This document shows positions 1-8,765 of a stretch of DNA of 64,000 nt, piece after piece. The translations under genes and the position numbers were made by a program. The notes under the pieces were generated by a model. The model searched no databases, was not told the origin of the DNA, and worked only from the letters and a program-made list of their open reading frames with translations. Origin of the DNA: Streptomyces coelicoflavus (lineage in GTDB: Bacteria > Actinomycetota > Actinomycetes > Streptomycetales > Streptomycetaceae); the NCBI RefSeq assembly GCF_003112555.1, contig NZ_BEWB01000005.1, positions 1 through 64,000 of the forward strand. The letters are read 5' to 3'. How positions within the stretch are numbered: position 1 is the first letter of the stretch; each line of letters starts with the position of its first letter.

Positions 1-9
1 TCCTTTTAG

Positions 10-53
10 AGCTCTGGCTCTTGGGCACGCAGCCCGAGAGCCAGAGCTTTTTT
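10..53 (+). terminator. Intrinsic terminator of the gene upstream of the window
   Basis: Arms at 10-26 and 32-48 form a 17-bp stem with a single G-T wobble around a 5-nt loop. The stem runs straight into a run of six T at 48-53. This is the only classic Rho-independent terminator with a real T tract that I saw in the window. It must end transcription from a plus-strand gene lying to the left. Confidence 0.9.
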
Positions 54-109
54 GCGTTGAGGTAAGGTCAGTGAGCATCATTGGCTCGTTTCCCCCAGGA
101 GGCCCCCGC

Positions 110-718
110 GTGGAGGTCCAGGAGACCCGCGTGCAGACCGACCGGGTCCTCACCATCCCGAACATCCTCAGCATGGCGCGCCTGGCCGGCGTGCCCCTGT
201 TCCTGTGGCTCATCCTGCGGCCCGAGTTCGGCGGCCCGCAGAGCGACGGCTGGGCGCTGTTGGTGCTGGCCCTCAGCGGAGTCAGCGACTACCTGGACGG
301 AAAGCTCGCGCGGCGTTGGAATCAGATCAGCAGCCTCGGCCGGCTCCTGGACCCGGCGGCTGACCGGCTTTACATCCTGTCGACGCTGGTGGGACTCACC
401 TGGCGCGAGATTCTCCCGCTCTGGTTGACCCTTGTACTGCTTGCCCGGGAAGCGATGCTGCTGGTGATGGTGGGCATCCTCCGGCGACACGGCTATCCGC
501 CGCCACAGGTGAACTTCCTGGGCAAGGCCGCGACCTTCAACCTCATGTACGCCTTCCCGCTGCTTCTGCTCAGCGACGGAAGCGGATGGATCGCGTCACT
601 CGCCGCCGTTTTCGGATGGGCGTTCGCCGGATGGGGTACAACCCTGTACTGGTGGGCAGGTGTTCTCTACGTGGTGCAGGTCCGCCGCCTGGTTCGTGCG
701 GACGTCGCAGCCGATTGA
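110..718 (+). CDS. CDP-alcohol phosphatidyltransferase family membrane protein
   Basis: A 202-aa polytopic membrane enzyme of the CDP-alcohol phosphatidyltransferase family, which transfers a phosphatidyl group from CDP-diacylglycerol to an alcohol acceptor. The diagnostic motif is complete at residues 60-85: D60, D63-G64, A67-R68, G77, D81 and D85, the metal and CDP ligands. About five hydrophobic segments surround it. GTG at 110 was chosen because AGGAGG lies 7 nt upstream; an in-frame GTG at 71 has only a weak ribosome site. The acceptor cannot be read from sequence; glycerol-3-phosphate (PgsA-like) or an inositol phosphate are the main options. It is followed in the same direction by the mannose-1-phosphate guanylyltransferase fusion. 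Confidence 0.85.
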   Translation: MEVQETRVQTDRVLTIPNILSMARLAGVPLFLWLILRPEFGGPQSDGWALLVLALSGVSDYLDGKLARRWNQISSLGRLLDPAADRLYILSTLVGLTWREILPLWLTLVLLAREAMLLVMVGILRRHGYPPPQVNFLGKAATFNLMYAFPLLLLSDGSGWIASLAAVFGWAFAGWGTTLYWWAGVLYVVQVRRLVRADVAAD

Positions 719-830
719 ACTCGCTGATTGTGCGGCCCAAGTGGCCGGATGGCCCGCGCACGAAAAGTGCGGGACCCTGGACGGGTGAAGTCGGCTAAAC
801 CGTCGTCTCTCAGAGGAGGACGCTTCCGAC

Positions 831-3326
831 ATGAAGGCCGTCGTGATGGCTGGAGGCGAAGGCACGCGCCTTCGTCCCATGACCTCGAGCATGCCCAAGC
901 CGCTCCTTCCGGTGGTCAACCGGCCGATCATGGAGCATGTGCTCAGGTTGCTCAAAAGGCATGGGCTCAACGAGACCGTCGTCACCGTCCAGTTCCTGGC
1001 CTCGCTGGTCAAGAACTACTTCGGTGACGGCGAAGAGCTCGGAATGGAGCTCACCTATGCCAACGAGGAGAAGCCACTCGGTACCGCCGGAAGCGTCAAG
1101 AACGCCGAGGAGGCATTGAAGGACGATGCCTTCCTCGTCATTTCCGGCGACGCCCTGACCGACTTCGACCTCACCGACCTGATCAATTTCCACAAGGAAA
1201 AGGGATCGCTCGTCACCGTGTGTCTGACGCGCGTGCCCAACCCGCTGGAATTCGGCATCACCATCGTCGACGAAGAGGGCAAGGTCGAGCGCTTCCTGGA
1301 GAAGCCGACCTGGGGGCAGGTCTTCTCGGACACGGTGAACACCGGGATCTACGTCATGGAGCCCGAGGTCTTCGACTACGTCGACCCCGACGTGCCCGTG
1401 GACTGGTCCGGTGATGTCTTCCCGCAGCTGATGAAGGAAGGCAAGCCCATCTACGGCTACGTCGCCGAGGGCTACTGGGAGGACGTCGGCACCCACGAGA
1501 GCTATGTGAAGGCCCAGGCCGATGTCCTGGAGCGCAAGGTCGACGTCGACATCGACGGCTTCGAGATCTCTCCCGGCGTCTGGGTGGCCGAGGGCGCCGA
1601 GGTGCATCCCGACGCCGTGCTGCGCGGGCCCCTGTACGTCGGCGACTACGCCAAGGTCGAGGCGGGCGCCGAGATCCGGGAACACACGGTCATCGGGTCA
1701 AACGTCGTCGTCAAGAGCGGCGCCTTCCTGCACAAGGCCGTGGTCGCCGACAACGTGTACGTCGGACCGCACAGCAACCTGAGGGGCTGCGTGGTCGGCA
1801 AGAACACCGACATCATGCGCGCCGCGCGGATCGAGGACGGCGCGGTCATCGGTGACGAGTGCCTGGTCGGTGAAGAATCGATCATCCAGGGCAACGTGCG
1901 GGTCTACCCGTTCAAGACCATCGAGGCCGGTGCCTTCGTCAACACCTCGGTGATCTGGGAGTCCCGCGGGCAGGCGCACCTCTTCGGTGCCCGCGGGGTC
2001 TCCGGCATCCTGAACGTGGAGATCACCCCGGAGCTCGCCGTGCGGCTGGCCGGTGCGTACGCGACGACCCTCAAGAAGGGGTCCACCGTCACCACGGCCC
2101 GCGACCACTCCCGCGGTGCCCGTGCGCTGAAGCGGGCGGTGATCTCCGCGTTGCAGGCCAGCGCCATCGACGTACGCGACCTGGAGAACGTACCGCTGCC
2201 CGTGGCGCGGCAGCAGACCGCGCGGGGCAGTGCCGGCGGGATCATGATCCGGACCACCCTCGGTGTGCCGGACTCCGTCGACATCATGTTCTTCGACGGC
2301 CAGGGCGCCGACCTCTCGCAGGGCAGCCAGCGGAAACTGGACCGGGTCTTCGCGCGGCAGGAGTACCGGCGGGCGTTCCCCGGCGAGATCGGGGACCTGC
2401 ACTTCCCGTCCAGCGTGTTCGACTCGTACACCGGGTCACTGCTGCGCAATGTCGACATCACCGGTATCGCGGAGTCCGGGCTCAAGGTGGTCGTGGACGC
2501 CTCCAACGGCAGCTCGGGGCTGGTGCTGCCGAGCCTGCTCGGGAAGCTCGGCGTCGACTCGCTGACGATCAATCCCGGTCTCGACGAGGCCAGGCCCACC
2601 GAGTCGGCCGACATGCGGCGCTCCGGTCTGGTGCGCCTCGGGGAGATCGTGGCGTCCTCGCGGGCCGCGTTCGGTGTGCGGTTCGACCCCGTCGGTGAAC
2701 GGCTGTCGCTCGTCGACGAGAAGGGCCGCATCATCGAGGACGACCGGGCTCTGCTGGTGATGCTGGACCTGATCGCGGCCGAGCGGCGCAGCGGCCGGGT
2801 GGCGCTCCCGGTGACCACCACCAGGATCGCCGAGCAGGTCGCCGCGTACCACGGCACGCAGGTCGAGTGGACGACCACCTCCCCGGACGACCTGACGCGA
2901 GTGGGGGGCGAGGAAGGCACGATCTTCGGCGGCGACGGCAAGGGCGGCTTCATCGTCCCCGAATTCAGCAGTGTCTACGACGGCACGGCTGCCTTCGTGC
3001 GGCTCATCGGTCTGGTCGCGCGCACGCAGCTCACGCTCAGCCAGATCGACGCGCGGATCCCGCGCGCCCACGTCCTCAAGCGTGACCTGGCCACTCCGTG
3101 GGCCGTGAAGGGCCTGGTGATGCGACGGGTCGTCGAGGCGGCCGGAGACCGGTTCGTCGACACCACGGACGGGGTGCGGGTGGTCGAGACGGACGGGCGC
3201 TGGGTGATGGTGCTGCCCGACCCGGCGGAGGCGGTCACCCATCTGTGGGCCGAGGGCCCCGACGACGCCTCCGCGCAGGCGCTGCTGGACGAGTGGGCCG
3301 CGGTGGTGGACAGCGCCGGCCGGTAG
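831..3326 (+). CDS. Mannose-1-phosphate guanylyltransferase fused to a degenerate phosphomannomutase domain
   Basis: An 831-aa fusion. Residues 1-235 are a nucleotidyltransferase with GGEGTRLRP at residues 8-16 followed by PKPLLPV, the GDP-mannose or ADP-glucose pyrophosphorylase signature. Residues about 250-370 are left-handed beta-helix hexapeptide repeats. Residues about 380-831 resemble phosphomannomutase, but the catalytic elements are missing. The serine loop is replaced around residues 474-490, the metal loop DGDGDR reads DPVGER (about 619-624), and the sugar loop GGExSG reads GGDGKGG (about 699-705). It should make GDP-mannose from mannose-1-phosphate and GTP for mannolipids and protein O-mannosylation. 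The C-terminal half is probably structural or regulatory. The start has a strong AGAGGAGGA site. Confidence 0.88.
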   Translation: MKAVVMAGGEGTRLRPMTSSMPKPLLPVVNRPIMEHVLRLLKRHGLNETVVTVQFLASLVKNYFGDGEELGMELTYANEEKPLGTAGSVKNAEEALKDDAFLVISGDALTDFDLTDLINFHKEKGSLVTVCLTRVPNPLEFGITIVDEEGKVERFLEKPTWGQVFSDTVNTGIYVMEPEVFDYVDPDVPVDWSGDVFPQLMKEGKPIYGYVAEGYWEDVGTHESYVKAQADVLERKVDVDIDGFEISPGVWVAEGAEVHPDAVLRGPLYVGDYAKVEAGAEIREHTVIGSNVVVKSGAFLHKAVVADNVYVGPHSNLRGCVVGKNTDIMRAARIEDGAVIGDECLVGEESIIQGNVRVYPFKTIEAGAFVNTSVIWESRGQAHLFGARGVSGILNVEITPELAVRLAGAYATTLKKGSTVTTARDHSRGARALKRAVISALQASAIDVRDLENVPLPVARQQTARGSAGGIMIRTTLGVPDSVDIMFFDGQGADLSQGSQRKLDRVFARQEYRRAFPGEIGDLHFPSSVFDSYTGSLLRNVDITGIAESGLKVVVDASNGSSGLVLPSLLGKLGVDSLTINPGLDEARPTESADMRRSGLVRLGEIVASSRAAFGVRFDPVGERLSLVDEKGRIIEDDRALLVMLDLIAAERRSGRVALPVTTTRIAEQVAAYHGTQVEWTTTSPDDLTRVGGEEGTIFGGDGKGGFIVPEFSSVYDGTAAFVRLIGLVARTQLTLSQIDARIPRAHVLKRDLATPWAVKGLVMRRVVEAAGDRFVDTTDGVRVVETDGRWVMVLPDPAEAVTHLWAEGPDDASAQALLDEWAAVVDSAGR

Positions 3327-3344
3327 AACGCGCCGCACGCGTGC

Positions 3345-3382
3345 GTGCCGGACAAGTGTCCCCAAGGGGGCCTGTCCGGCAC
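3345..3382 (+). terminator. Hairpin after the GDP-mannose pyrophosphorylase fusion
   Basis: A perfect 10-bp inverted repeat (3345-3354 with 3373-3382) encloses a second small hairpin of four C and four G around AA. There is no T tract, as is common for Streptomyces terminators. It lies between the fusion gene and the DUF881 operon and probably separates the two transcription units. Confidence 0.55.
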
Positions 3383-3424
3383 GCCGGTGGGGCCGTTCGG
3401 AGGTAGTGGCGGTGGCGTGCGACG

Positions 3425-4330
3425 ATGTGCGGCATGCCGCAGCCACCCCCCGTTCGGAGCACATCCACGCGGCCCGCGCGCCCGGACGCGTCCATGTCGT
3501 TGCTCACGAACGTCATGGACCACAGCCTCGACGACGGATACGCCGAGGCCGCCGCGCGGAAGAAGGCCGACGGCGGCGGCGGGATGCCCAAGACGCTCCG
3601 TGCCAAGCTGGGTCTGGCGGCCGGTCTGGTGCTCGCGGCCCTGGTCGTGACGGTCGGGGCGGCCCAGGCGCGGGTCGCCGCTCCCGTCGTCGCCAAGGAG
3701 CGCGAAGAGCTCGTCGACCGCATAGAGGCGGAGACCTCGGCGGCCGACAAGCTGGAGAAGAGCGTCGACGAGCTGCGCGACGACGTGAACGCGCGTCGGC
3801 GCGAGGCGCTGGAGAAGAGCGGCGACGGCGACCGGTCCGACCTCGTGGGCATGCTGGCGGGCGCCGTCGAGGTGCACGGTCCGGGTGTGAAGCTCGTGGT
3901 CGACGACGCCAAGGACGTGGGCACCGGGGCGGACGGGAAGCCGCGCGGTACCTCCGGATTCTCCGACACGGGCCGGGTGCGGGACCGGGACATGCAGCGC
4001 GTGGTCAACGGGCTGTGGGAGTCGGGCGCCGAGGCGATCTCCATCAACGGACAGCGTCTGACGGCGCTGTCGGCGATCAGGGCCGCGGGTGACGCGATAC
4101 TGGTCGACAACAGGCCGCTGGTGCCGCCGTACACGGTGCTCGCGGTGGGGGACGGCGAGGGGCTGAGCAGGGCGTTCCAGGACAGTGCCGACGGGCTGTA
4201 CCTGCATGCCCTGCAGGAGAGCTACGGCATCCGGACCGCCCTCTCCGTCGCGGACGACCTCAAGCTGCCGGCCGCACCGAGTCTGATCGTACGTACAGCA
4301 CAGCCGATAACCGAGAAGGGCACATCGTGA
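3425..4330 (+). CDS. DUF881 family membrane protein (first copy)
   Basis: A 301-aa bitopic membrane protein. It has a basic N-terminal tail, one transmembrane helix at about 61-81, a charged coiled coil at about 90-125 and a DUF881 domain at about 135-295 that should lie outside the membrane. The family is linked by gene context to division genes in Firmicutes (YlxW and YlxX beside Sbp, upstream of ftsA); its biochemical role is unknown. It overlaps the next gene by 4 nt (GTGA), so the two are translationally coupled. The start is uncertain: ATG 3425 has GGAGG about 20 nt away, and ATG 3494 is an alternative giving 278 aa. Confidence 0.85.
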   Translation: MCGMPQPPPVRSTSTRPARPDASMSLLTNVMDHSLDDGYAEAAARKKADGGGGMPKTLRAKLGLAAGLVLAALVVTVGAAQARVAAPVVAKEREELVDRIEAETSAADKLEKSVDELRDDVNARRREALEKSGDGDRSDLVGMLAGAVEVHGPGVKLVVDDAKDVGTGADGKPRGTSGFSDTGRVRDRDMQRVVNGLWESGAEAISINGQRLTALSAIRAAGDAILVDNRPLVPPYTVLAVGDGEGLSRAFQDSADGLYLHALQESYGIRTALSVADDLKLPAAPSLIVRTAQPITEKGTS

Positions 4331-4659
4331 TCGCCGTACTGGGCCTCGTCGTGGGAGTCGTGGCCGGATTGCTGGTCCGGCCCGAGGTGCCGGCGGCCGT
4401 GGAGCCGTATCTCCCGATCGCCGTGGTGGCGGCGCTGGACGCCGTCTTCGGTGGTCTGCGGGCCATGCTCGACGGCATCTTCGACGACAAGGTCTTCGTG
4501 GTGTCGTTCCTGTCGAACGTGGTCGTCGCCGCGCTGATCGTGTTCCTGGGCGACAAGTTGGGCGTCGGCGCCCAGCTGTCCACCGGTGTCGTGGTGGTCC
4601 TCGGCATCCGCATCTTCTCCAACGCCGCGGCGATCCGACGCCACGTCTTCCGGGCGTGA
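4327..4659 (+). CDS. sbp: Small basic protein Sbp (DUF1290)
   Basis: A 110-aa very hydrophobic protein with three to four membrane helices, matching the Sbp/DUF1290 family. It starts with a GTG overlapping the stop codon of the first DUF881 gene. It lies between two DUF881 paralogues, the arrangement known from Firmicutes and actinobacteria, so the three products probably form one membrane complex. The family's function is unproven; a cell-envelope or division role is inferred from context only. Confidence 0.88.
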   Translation: MIAVLGLVVGVVAGLLVRPEVPAAVEPYLPIAVVAALDAVFGGLRAMLDGIFDDKVFVVSFLSNVVVAALIVFLGDKLGVGAQLSTGVVVVLGIRIFSNAAAIRRHVFRA

Positions 4660-4664
4660 GGCCG

Positions 4665-5522
4665 ATGAGCGACCAGGACGAGCAGGGGCCGGGCCGGCTG
4701 CGCAAGGAGCTGCCCGCGGAAGTGGCACCCGGGGAGACCCCGGACGCGGACGACCGGGTGGCCGACCCGCCGCAGGAGACGCGGCAGGAGGGGAACGGGC
4801 TGACCGGCAGGCAGCGGCTCCTGAAGGGGCTGTGGCCGCCGCGCCTCACGCGGGCGCAACTCATCGTGGCCCTGCTCCTGTTCGGGCTCGGCTTCGGCCT
4901 CGCCGTCCAGGTGGCGTCCAACAGTGACAGCGACAGCGCGCTGCGTGGCGCCCGCCAGGAGGATCTGGTCCGCATCCTCGATGAACTGGACGACCGTACT
5001 CAGCGTCTTGAAGACGAGAAGCAGGGCCTCGAGAAGCAGCGCGACGAGCTGGAGAACAGCTCGGACCAGGCGGAGGAGGCCCGCAAGCAGACGCTCGAGA
5101 AGGAGCGGCAACTGGGCATCCTCGCGGGCACCGTGGCCGCGCAGGGGCCCGGCATCACGGTGACCATCGACGACACGAAGGGGACGGTCGAGGCGGACAT
5201 GCTGCTCGACGCCATCCAGGAGCTGCGCGCGGCCGGTGCGGAGGCGATTCAGGTCAACGGGGTCCGGGTCGTCGCCGGCACGTACCTCGCCGACGCCGAC
5301 AACTCCGTCAGCGTCGACGGGAACAAGATCAACGCGCCCTATCGTTTCCAGGTCATCGGCAAGCCGCAGGACCTCGAACCGGCTCTCAACATTCCTGGAG
5401 GAGTGGTGCAGACTCTGGAGAAGGAACAGGCCACCGTTACTGTTGAGCGGTCGAGCAAGATCGTCGTGGACGCCTTGCGAGCGGCGGAGCGGCCTGACTA
5501 CGCTCGGTCGTCCTCCCAGTGA
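4665..5522 (+). CDS. DUF881 family membrane protein (second copy)
   Basis: A 285-aa paralogue of the first DUF881 protein. It has a cytoplasmic acidic tail (1-60), one transmembrane helix at about 65-85, a long charged coiled coil at about 97-150 and a DUF881 domain at about 150-280. The tail carries many Pro, Glu and Asp residues, unlike the basic tail of the first copy. The start could be GTG 4656 (overlapping the sbp stop) or ATG 4665; either implies coupling to sbp. A coiled coil next to the membrane in both paralogues suggests hetero-oligomerisation. Confidence 0.85.
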   Translation: MSDQDEQGPGRLRKELPAEVAPGETPDADDRVADPPQETRQEGNGLTGRQRLLKGLWPPRLTRAQLIVALLLFGLGFGLAVQVASNSDSDSALRGARQEDLVRILDELDDRTQRLEDEKQGLEKQRDELENSSDQAEEARKQTLEKERQLGILAGTVAAQGPGITVTIDDTKGTVEADMLLDAIQELRAAGAEAIQVNGVRVVAGTYLADADNSVSVDGNKINAPYRFQVIGKPQDLEPALNIPGGVVQTLEKEQATVTVERSSKIVVDALRAAERPDYARSSSQ

Positions 5523-5712
5523 ACCGGCGGTGCATGGGGGGCGTCCGGCGAGGGCATGAGGTTGCGGGGGGTCGGCGCACCGATTGGGTGGTGCGTGGTG
5601 GAAACTGTCTGGTGGAGACGGACGTTGTGAAGGTGTCCGGGTCGGTCAGTGCGTTCAGCAAGGGTTCGTCCTGCCCCACGGGCGGGTCTGTTTCGGTCAA
5701 GGGGAATCGCCC

Positions 5713-6522
5713 GTGAAGTTGTTTGCGAAGTTGTTCGGCAAGAGCGCGCGAGAGGGCGGCGGCGAGAACGCGACCGCCCGTCATCGCGCCCAGCCCGACG
5801 CGGAGGGCTCACGCCCGATGTTCCGGGACCAGGTGGGTGGTCCCGGCGCGCCGTCTGTTGACCCTTCTCAGTCCGGCGGCATAGGTTTCGGCCAGCCCTC
5901 GGCCCCGGGTACGGGCGGAGGGTTCAACCCCGACCCGTACGCGTCGAACGCCCCGGCGGGGCAGCCGCGGCAGGAGGATCCGTCCATGTCGGCCCTGGTG
6001 TGTACGAGGTGCGGCAACCGCAACGCGGAGAACAGCCGCTTCTGCTCCAACTGCGGCGCTCCGCTGCGGCCCGGTGCGGTCCCGGAGCGCGCGTCCGAGA
6101 CGACCTCCACGATCTCCATCTCGGGTCTGGAGGCCTACGACGCCGAGGTCACCGGCCAGACGGCGATGCCGGCGCTCTCTCCCGAGGCGCAGGCGGCCGT
6201 CGACGCGCTGCCGCTGGGCTCCGCGCTCCTGGTCGTGCGCCGCGGCCCGAACTCGGGCAGCCGCTTCCTGCTGGACGGTGAGCTGACCACCGCCGGGCGT
6301 CACCCGCAGAGCGACATCTTCCTGGACGACGTGACGGTCTCGCGCCGGCACGTGGAGTTCCGCCGCAGCCCGGACGGCTCGTTCACGGTCGCCGACGTCG
6401 GCAGCCTGAACGGCACCTACGTCAACCGGGAGCGCATCGACCAGGTCGCCCTGTCGAACGGCGACGAGGTGCAGATCGGCAAGTACCGGCTGGTGTTCTA
6501 CGCGAGCCAGCGGGGTTACTGA
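5713..6522 (+). CDS. GarA-like FHA-domain protein with zinc ribbon
   Basis: A 269-aa protein. Residues about 1-90 are a disordered Gly/Pro-rich tail. A zinc ribbon follows with C97, C100, C111 and C114. E129-T130-T131-S132 matches the ETTS phosphothreonine motif that Ser/Thr kinases modify in mycobacterial GarA. An FHA domain spans about 165-255 with GRHPQSD, VSRRH and GSLNGT. In GarA, phosphorylation makes the FHA domain bind its own tail and switch off control of 2-oxoglutarate enzymes; the same logic is inferred here. GTG 5713 has AAGGGG upstream and begins a basic Lys/Phe segment. It heads the FHA-MerR-BFN-MerR block. Confidence 0.9.
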   Translation: MKLFAKLFGKSAREGGGENATARHRAQPDAEGSRPMFRDQVGGPGAPSVDPSQSGGIGFGQPSAPGTGGGFNPDPYASNAPAGQPRQEDPSMSALVCTRCGNRNAENSRFCSNCGAPLRPGAVPERASETTSTISISGLEAYDAEVTGQTAMPALSPEAQAAVDALPLGSALLVVRRGPNSGSRFLLDGELTTAGRHPQSDIFLDDVTVSRRHVEFRRSPDGSFTVADVGSLNGTYVNRERIDQVALSNGDEVQIGKYRLVFYASQRGY

Positions 6523-6565
6523 CCCGCCCCCGGGCCCCCGCCCGGGGAACCTCCAGGGAAGGTCC

Positions 6566-7306
6566 ATGTTTCAAACACCGAGCGGCGGTGCCGGGCAAGG
6601 CGCCGCCGCCACGGACAGTGGGCTGATGAGCATCGGCGCGGTGCTGAACGCGCTGCGTGACGAGTTCCCCGACATCACCATCTCCAAGATCCGTTTCCTG
6701 GAGTCGGAGGGTCTCGTCGAGCCGCGGCGGACCCCGGCCGGGTATCGCAAGTTCAGCGCGCACGACGTCGAGCGCCTCGGCCAGGTGCTGCGCATGCAGC
6801 GGGACCACTATCTGCCGCTCAAGGTGATCCGCGAGCACCTGGACGCCGTGGAGCGCGGTGAGGCGGTTTCCCTGCCGAGGGTCGGCCGGCAGCGGGACGG
6901 GGAGCAGGCCGTACCGGAGCCCGCAGAGGGCCCGACGGTGGCCCGGATCGGGCGGGACGAGCTGCTGGCCGCCGCCGGGATCGGCGACCAGGAGCTGAAG
7001 GAGTGGGAGTCGTACGGACTCCTCGCCCCGCTGGCCGACGGGGCGTACGACGCCGAGGCGGTCACCGTGGCGTCGCTGGTGGTGGAGCTGGGGCGGTTCG
7101 GGATCGAGCCGCGGCACCTGCGGGTGATGAAGGCGGCCGCCGACCGGGACGCCGGGCTCGTGGACCAGGTGGTGGCCCCGCTGAAGCGCCACCGCAACCC
7201 CCAGACCAGGGCACACGCCGAAGCCCGCACCAAGGAGCTGGCGGGGCTCGCGGTGAAACTGCACGCGGCCCTGGTGCAGACCGCTCTGGGCGTGCGGCTG
7301 CCCTGA
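6566..7306 (+). CDS. MerR family regulator (Rv1828-like)
   Basis: A 246-aa DNA-binding protein. The MerR winged helix is at about 20-90, with the ISKIRFLESEGL recognition region and RTPAGYR wing. It has a C-terminal domain with no obvious metal-binding cysteines, unlike classical metal-sensing MerR proteins. It follows the FHA gene by 43 nt with an AGGGAAGG ribosome site, and the order FHA-MerR-BFN-MerR matches Rv1827-Rv1830 in Mycobacterium (from memory). The ligand is unknown. The C-terminal half (about 125-246) includes a second HTH-like region and probably mediates dimerisation or signal binding. Confidence 0.88.
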   Translation: MFQTPSGGAGQGAAATDSGLMSIGAVLNALRDEFPDITISKIRFLESEGLVEPRRTPAGYRKFSAHDVERLGQVLRMQRDHYLPLKVIREHLDAVERGEAVSLPRVGRQRDGEQAVPEPAEGPTVARIGRDELLAAAGIGDQELKEWESYGLLAPLADGAYDAEAVTVASLVVELGRFGIEPRHLRVMKAAADRDAGLVDQVVAPLKRHRNPQTRAHAEARTKELAGLAVKLHAALVQTALGVRLP

Positions 7307-7402
7307 AGCGGGCAGGGGCGAGCGTCCGGAATCGACCCCCGGTCCGGACCCGGATCGCCCACCCGATCCCGGCCCGACTACCCAAACGTCCCGGGCACGG
7401 CC

Positions 7403-7408
7403 TAGGGT
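7403..7408 (+). promoter_or_regulatory. -10 box of a leaderless BFN transcript
   Basis: TAGGGT ends 6 nt before the GTG at 7415, which is the spacing expected if transcription begins at the start codon. I see no good -35 element. No ribosome site precedes the GTG, which agrees with a leaderless message. Confidence 0.5.
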
Positions 7409-7414
7409 TGCTGT

Positions 7415-7888
7415 GTGAACGAGCTCGATGTCGTAGGTGTCCGGGTCGAGATGCCCTCCAACCAGCCGATCGTGCTGCTGCGCGAGGTGGGCGGCGACCG
7501 TTACCTTCCCATCTGGATCGGACCGGGGGAGGCGACGGCGATCGCCTTCGCCCAGCAGGGCATGGCTCCCGCACGGCCGCTGACCCACGACCTGTTCAAG
7601 GACGTGCTGGAAGCCGTCGGGCAGGAGCTCACGGAAGTGCGCATCACCGACCTGCGGGACAACGTCTTCTACGCCGAGCTGGTCTTCGCGAGCGGGGTCG
7701 AGGTCAGCGCCAGGCCGTCCGACGCCATAGCGCTCGCCCTGCGCACCGGTACGCCGATCTACGGCAGCGAGACGCTCCTCGACGAAGCCGGTATCTCCAT
7801 CCCGGACGAGCAGGAGGACGAGGTGGAGAAGTTCCGCGAGTTCCTCGACCAGATCTCGCCCGAGGACTTCGGAACCAGCAACCAGTGA
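7415..7888 (+). CDS. Bifunctional nuclease (BFN, DUF151) domain protein
   Basis: A 157-aa protein covering the whole DUF151/BFN domain, starting VGVRVE and including the LPIWIGPGEA strand and the PSDAIALALR helix. Plant homologues degrade DNA and RNA; bacterial roles are not established. The acidic C-terminal tail (EQEDEVEKF) is typical of actinobacterial members. It lies between two MerR genes as in mycobacteria. There is no ribosome site, and a -10 box lies 6 nt upstream, so it is probably leaderless. A short G/C hairpin follows at 7910-7928. Confidence 0.88.
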   Translation: MNELDVVGVRVEMPSNQPIVLLREVGGDRYLPIWIGPGEATAIAFAQQGMAPARPLTHDLFKDVLEAVGQELTEVRITDLRDNVFYAELVFASGVEVSARPSDAIALALRTGTPIYGSETLLDEAGISIPDEQEDEVEKFREFLDQISPEDFGTSNQ

Positions 7889-7992
7889 GGTGTGCGGCCG
7901 GGGCGGATTCGGGGCCTCACGGGCCCCGTCCGGGCACATCCGACCAGCCTTTCCCGGAACTGGGCACGCGAAACCACTCGTAGGGTGATTAT

Positions 7993-8010
7993 CACTCGGC
8001 GTGCCGAGTG
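7993..8010. promoter_or_regulatory. 18-bp inverted repeat upstream of the second MerR promoter
   Basis: Perfect 8-bp arms CACTCGGC (7993-8000) and GCCGAGTG (8003-8010) are separated by GT. The repeat sits just 9 nt before a near-consensus -35 box. It could be an operator, or part of the terminator of the BFN gene; the short spacer disfavours a stable RNA hairpin. Confidence 0.5.
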
Positions 8011-8019
8011 TGGCGATCG

Positions 8020-8048
8020 TTGACGCACCCTTGGTGACTGCCTACCTT
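8020..8048 (+). promoter_or_regulatory. Vegetative promoter of the second MerR gene
   Basis: TTGACG (8020-8025) and TACCTT (8043-8048) are 17 nt apart, close to the consensus for the principal sigma factor. Transcription should start near 8055, giving a short leader that contains the GGACGGAGG ribosome site before GTG 8079. Confidence 0.7.
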
Positions 8049-8078
8049 CGAGGAGGCAGGTCAAGGACGGAGGTCGGC

Positions 8079-8765
8079 GTGAGAATCAGCGGCGACGGTA
8101 CGGTTGGGGGTGGCCCCGGGCACAGCCTCGGGGCAGGCGGTCCGTACCCTCCCCCGGGTTCCCGGCTTCGCGCAGGCGCGGGCCACGCCCGGCACGGTGG
8201 CGCGGCCGATCCCGGTCCACAGCGACCGGCAGCCTTGCCGACCAGCGGAGGGGCGACGTCCATGGCGTCCGAGCAGATCGGCTATCGCGGGCCGACGGCC
8301 TGCGCGGCCGCCGGCATCACCTACCGGCAACTGGACTACTGGGCGCGCACGGGCCTCGTGGAGCCCAGTGTGCGGCCCGCGCACGGATCCGGGACGCAGC
8401 GGCTGTACAGCTTCCGCGACGTGGTCGTGCTGAAGATCGTCAAGCGCTTCCTCGACACCGGGGTGTCGCTCCAGAACATCCGCACCGCCGTCCAGCACCT
8501 GCGGGAGCGCGGCTTTCGCGACCTGGAGCGGATGACGCTGATGAGCGACGGCGCCACCGTCTACGAGTGCACCTCGCCCGACGAGGTGCACGCCCTGCTC
8601 CAGGGCGGCCAGGGCATCTTCGGGATCGCCGTCGGCGTGGTGTGGCGGGACGTGGAGAGCGCGCTGTCCCAGCTGCACGGCGAGCGGATCGACACGGGGG
8701 AGACCCTGGTCGGGCACAATCCGGCCGACGAACTGGCCCGGCGGCGGAACAACCGGGCGGTCTGA
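8079..8765 (+). CDS. MerR family regulator (Rv1830/ResR-like)
   Basis: A 228-aa regulator. After a disordered Gly/Pro-rich tail (about 1-60), the MerR HTH spans about 65-135 with GITYRQLDYWARTGL and the wing GSGTQRLY. A C-terminal part carries GQGIFGIAV and ends in an Arg/Asn-rich tail. Mycobacterial Rv1830 controls growth resumption and division. GTG 8079 was chosen because GGACGGAGG is 6 nt upstream and a clear promoter starts transcripts at about 8055. The internal ATG at 8262 would give a shorter, domain-only protein. The inverted repeat at 7993-8010 is a candidate autoregulatory site. Confidence 0.87.
   Translation: MRISGDGTVGGGPGHSLGAGGPYPPPGSRLRAGAGHARHGGAADPGPQRPAALPTSGGATSMASEQIGYRGPTACAAAGITYRQLDYWARTGLVEPSVRPAHGSGTQRLYSFRDVVVLKIVKRFLDTGVSLQNIRTAVQHLRERGFRDLERMTLMSDGATVYECTSPDEVHALLQGGQGIFGIAVGVVWRDVESALSQLHGERIDTGETLVGHNPADELARRRNNRAV

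Noticed and set aside
2975..4975. 666-codon minus-strand frame across the fusion gene and DUF881-Sbp genes
   Set aside because: Arg/Pro/Ser-rich, no domain, and it overlaps four supported genes; a GC-bias artefact.
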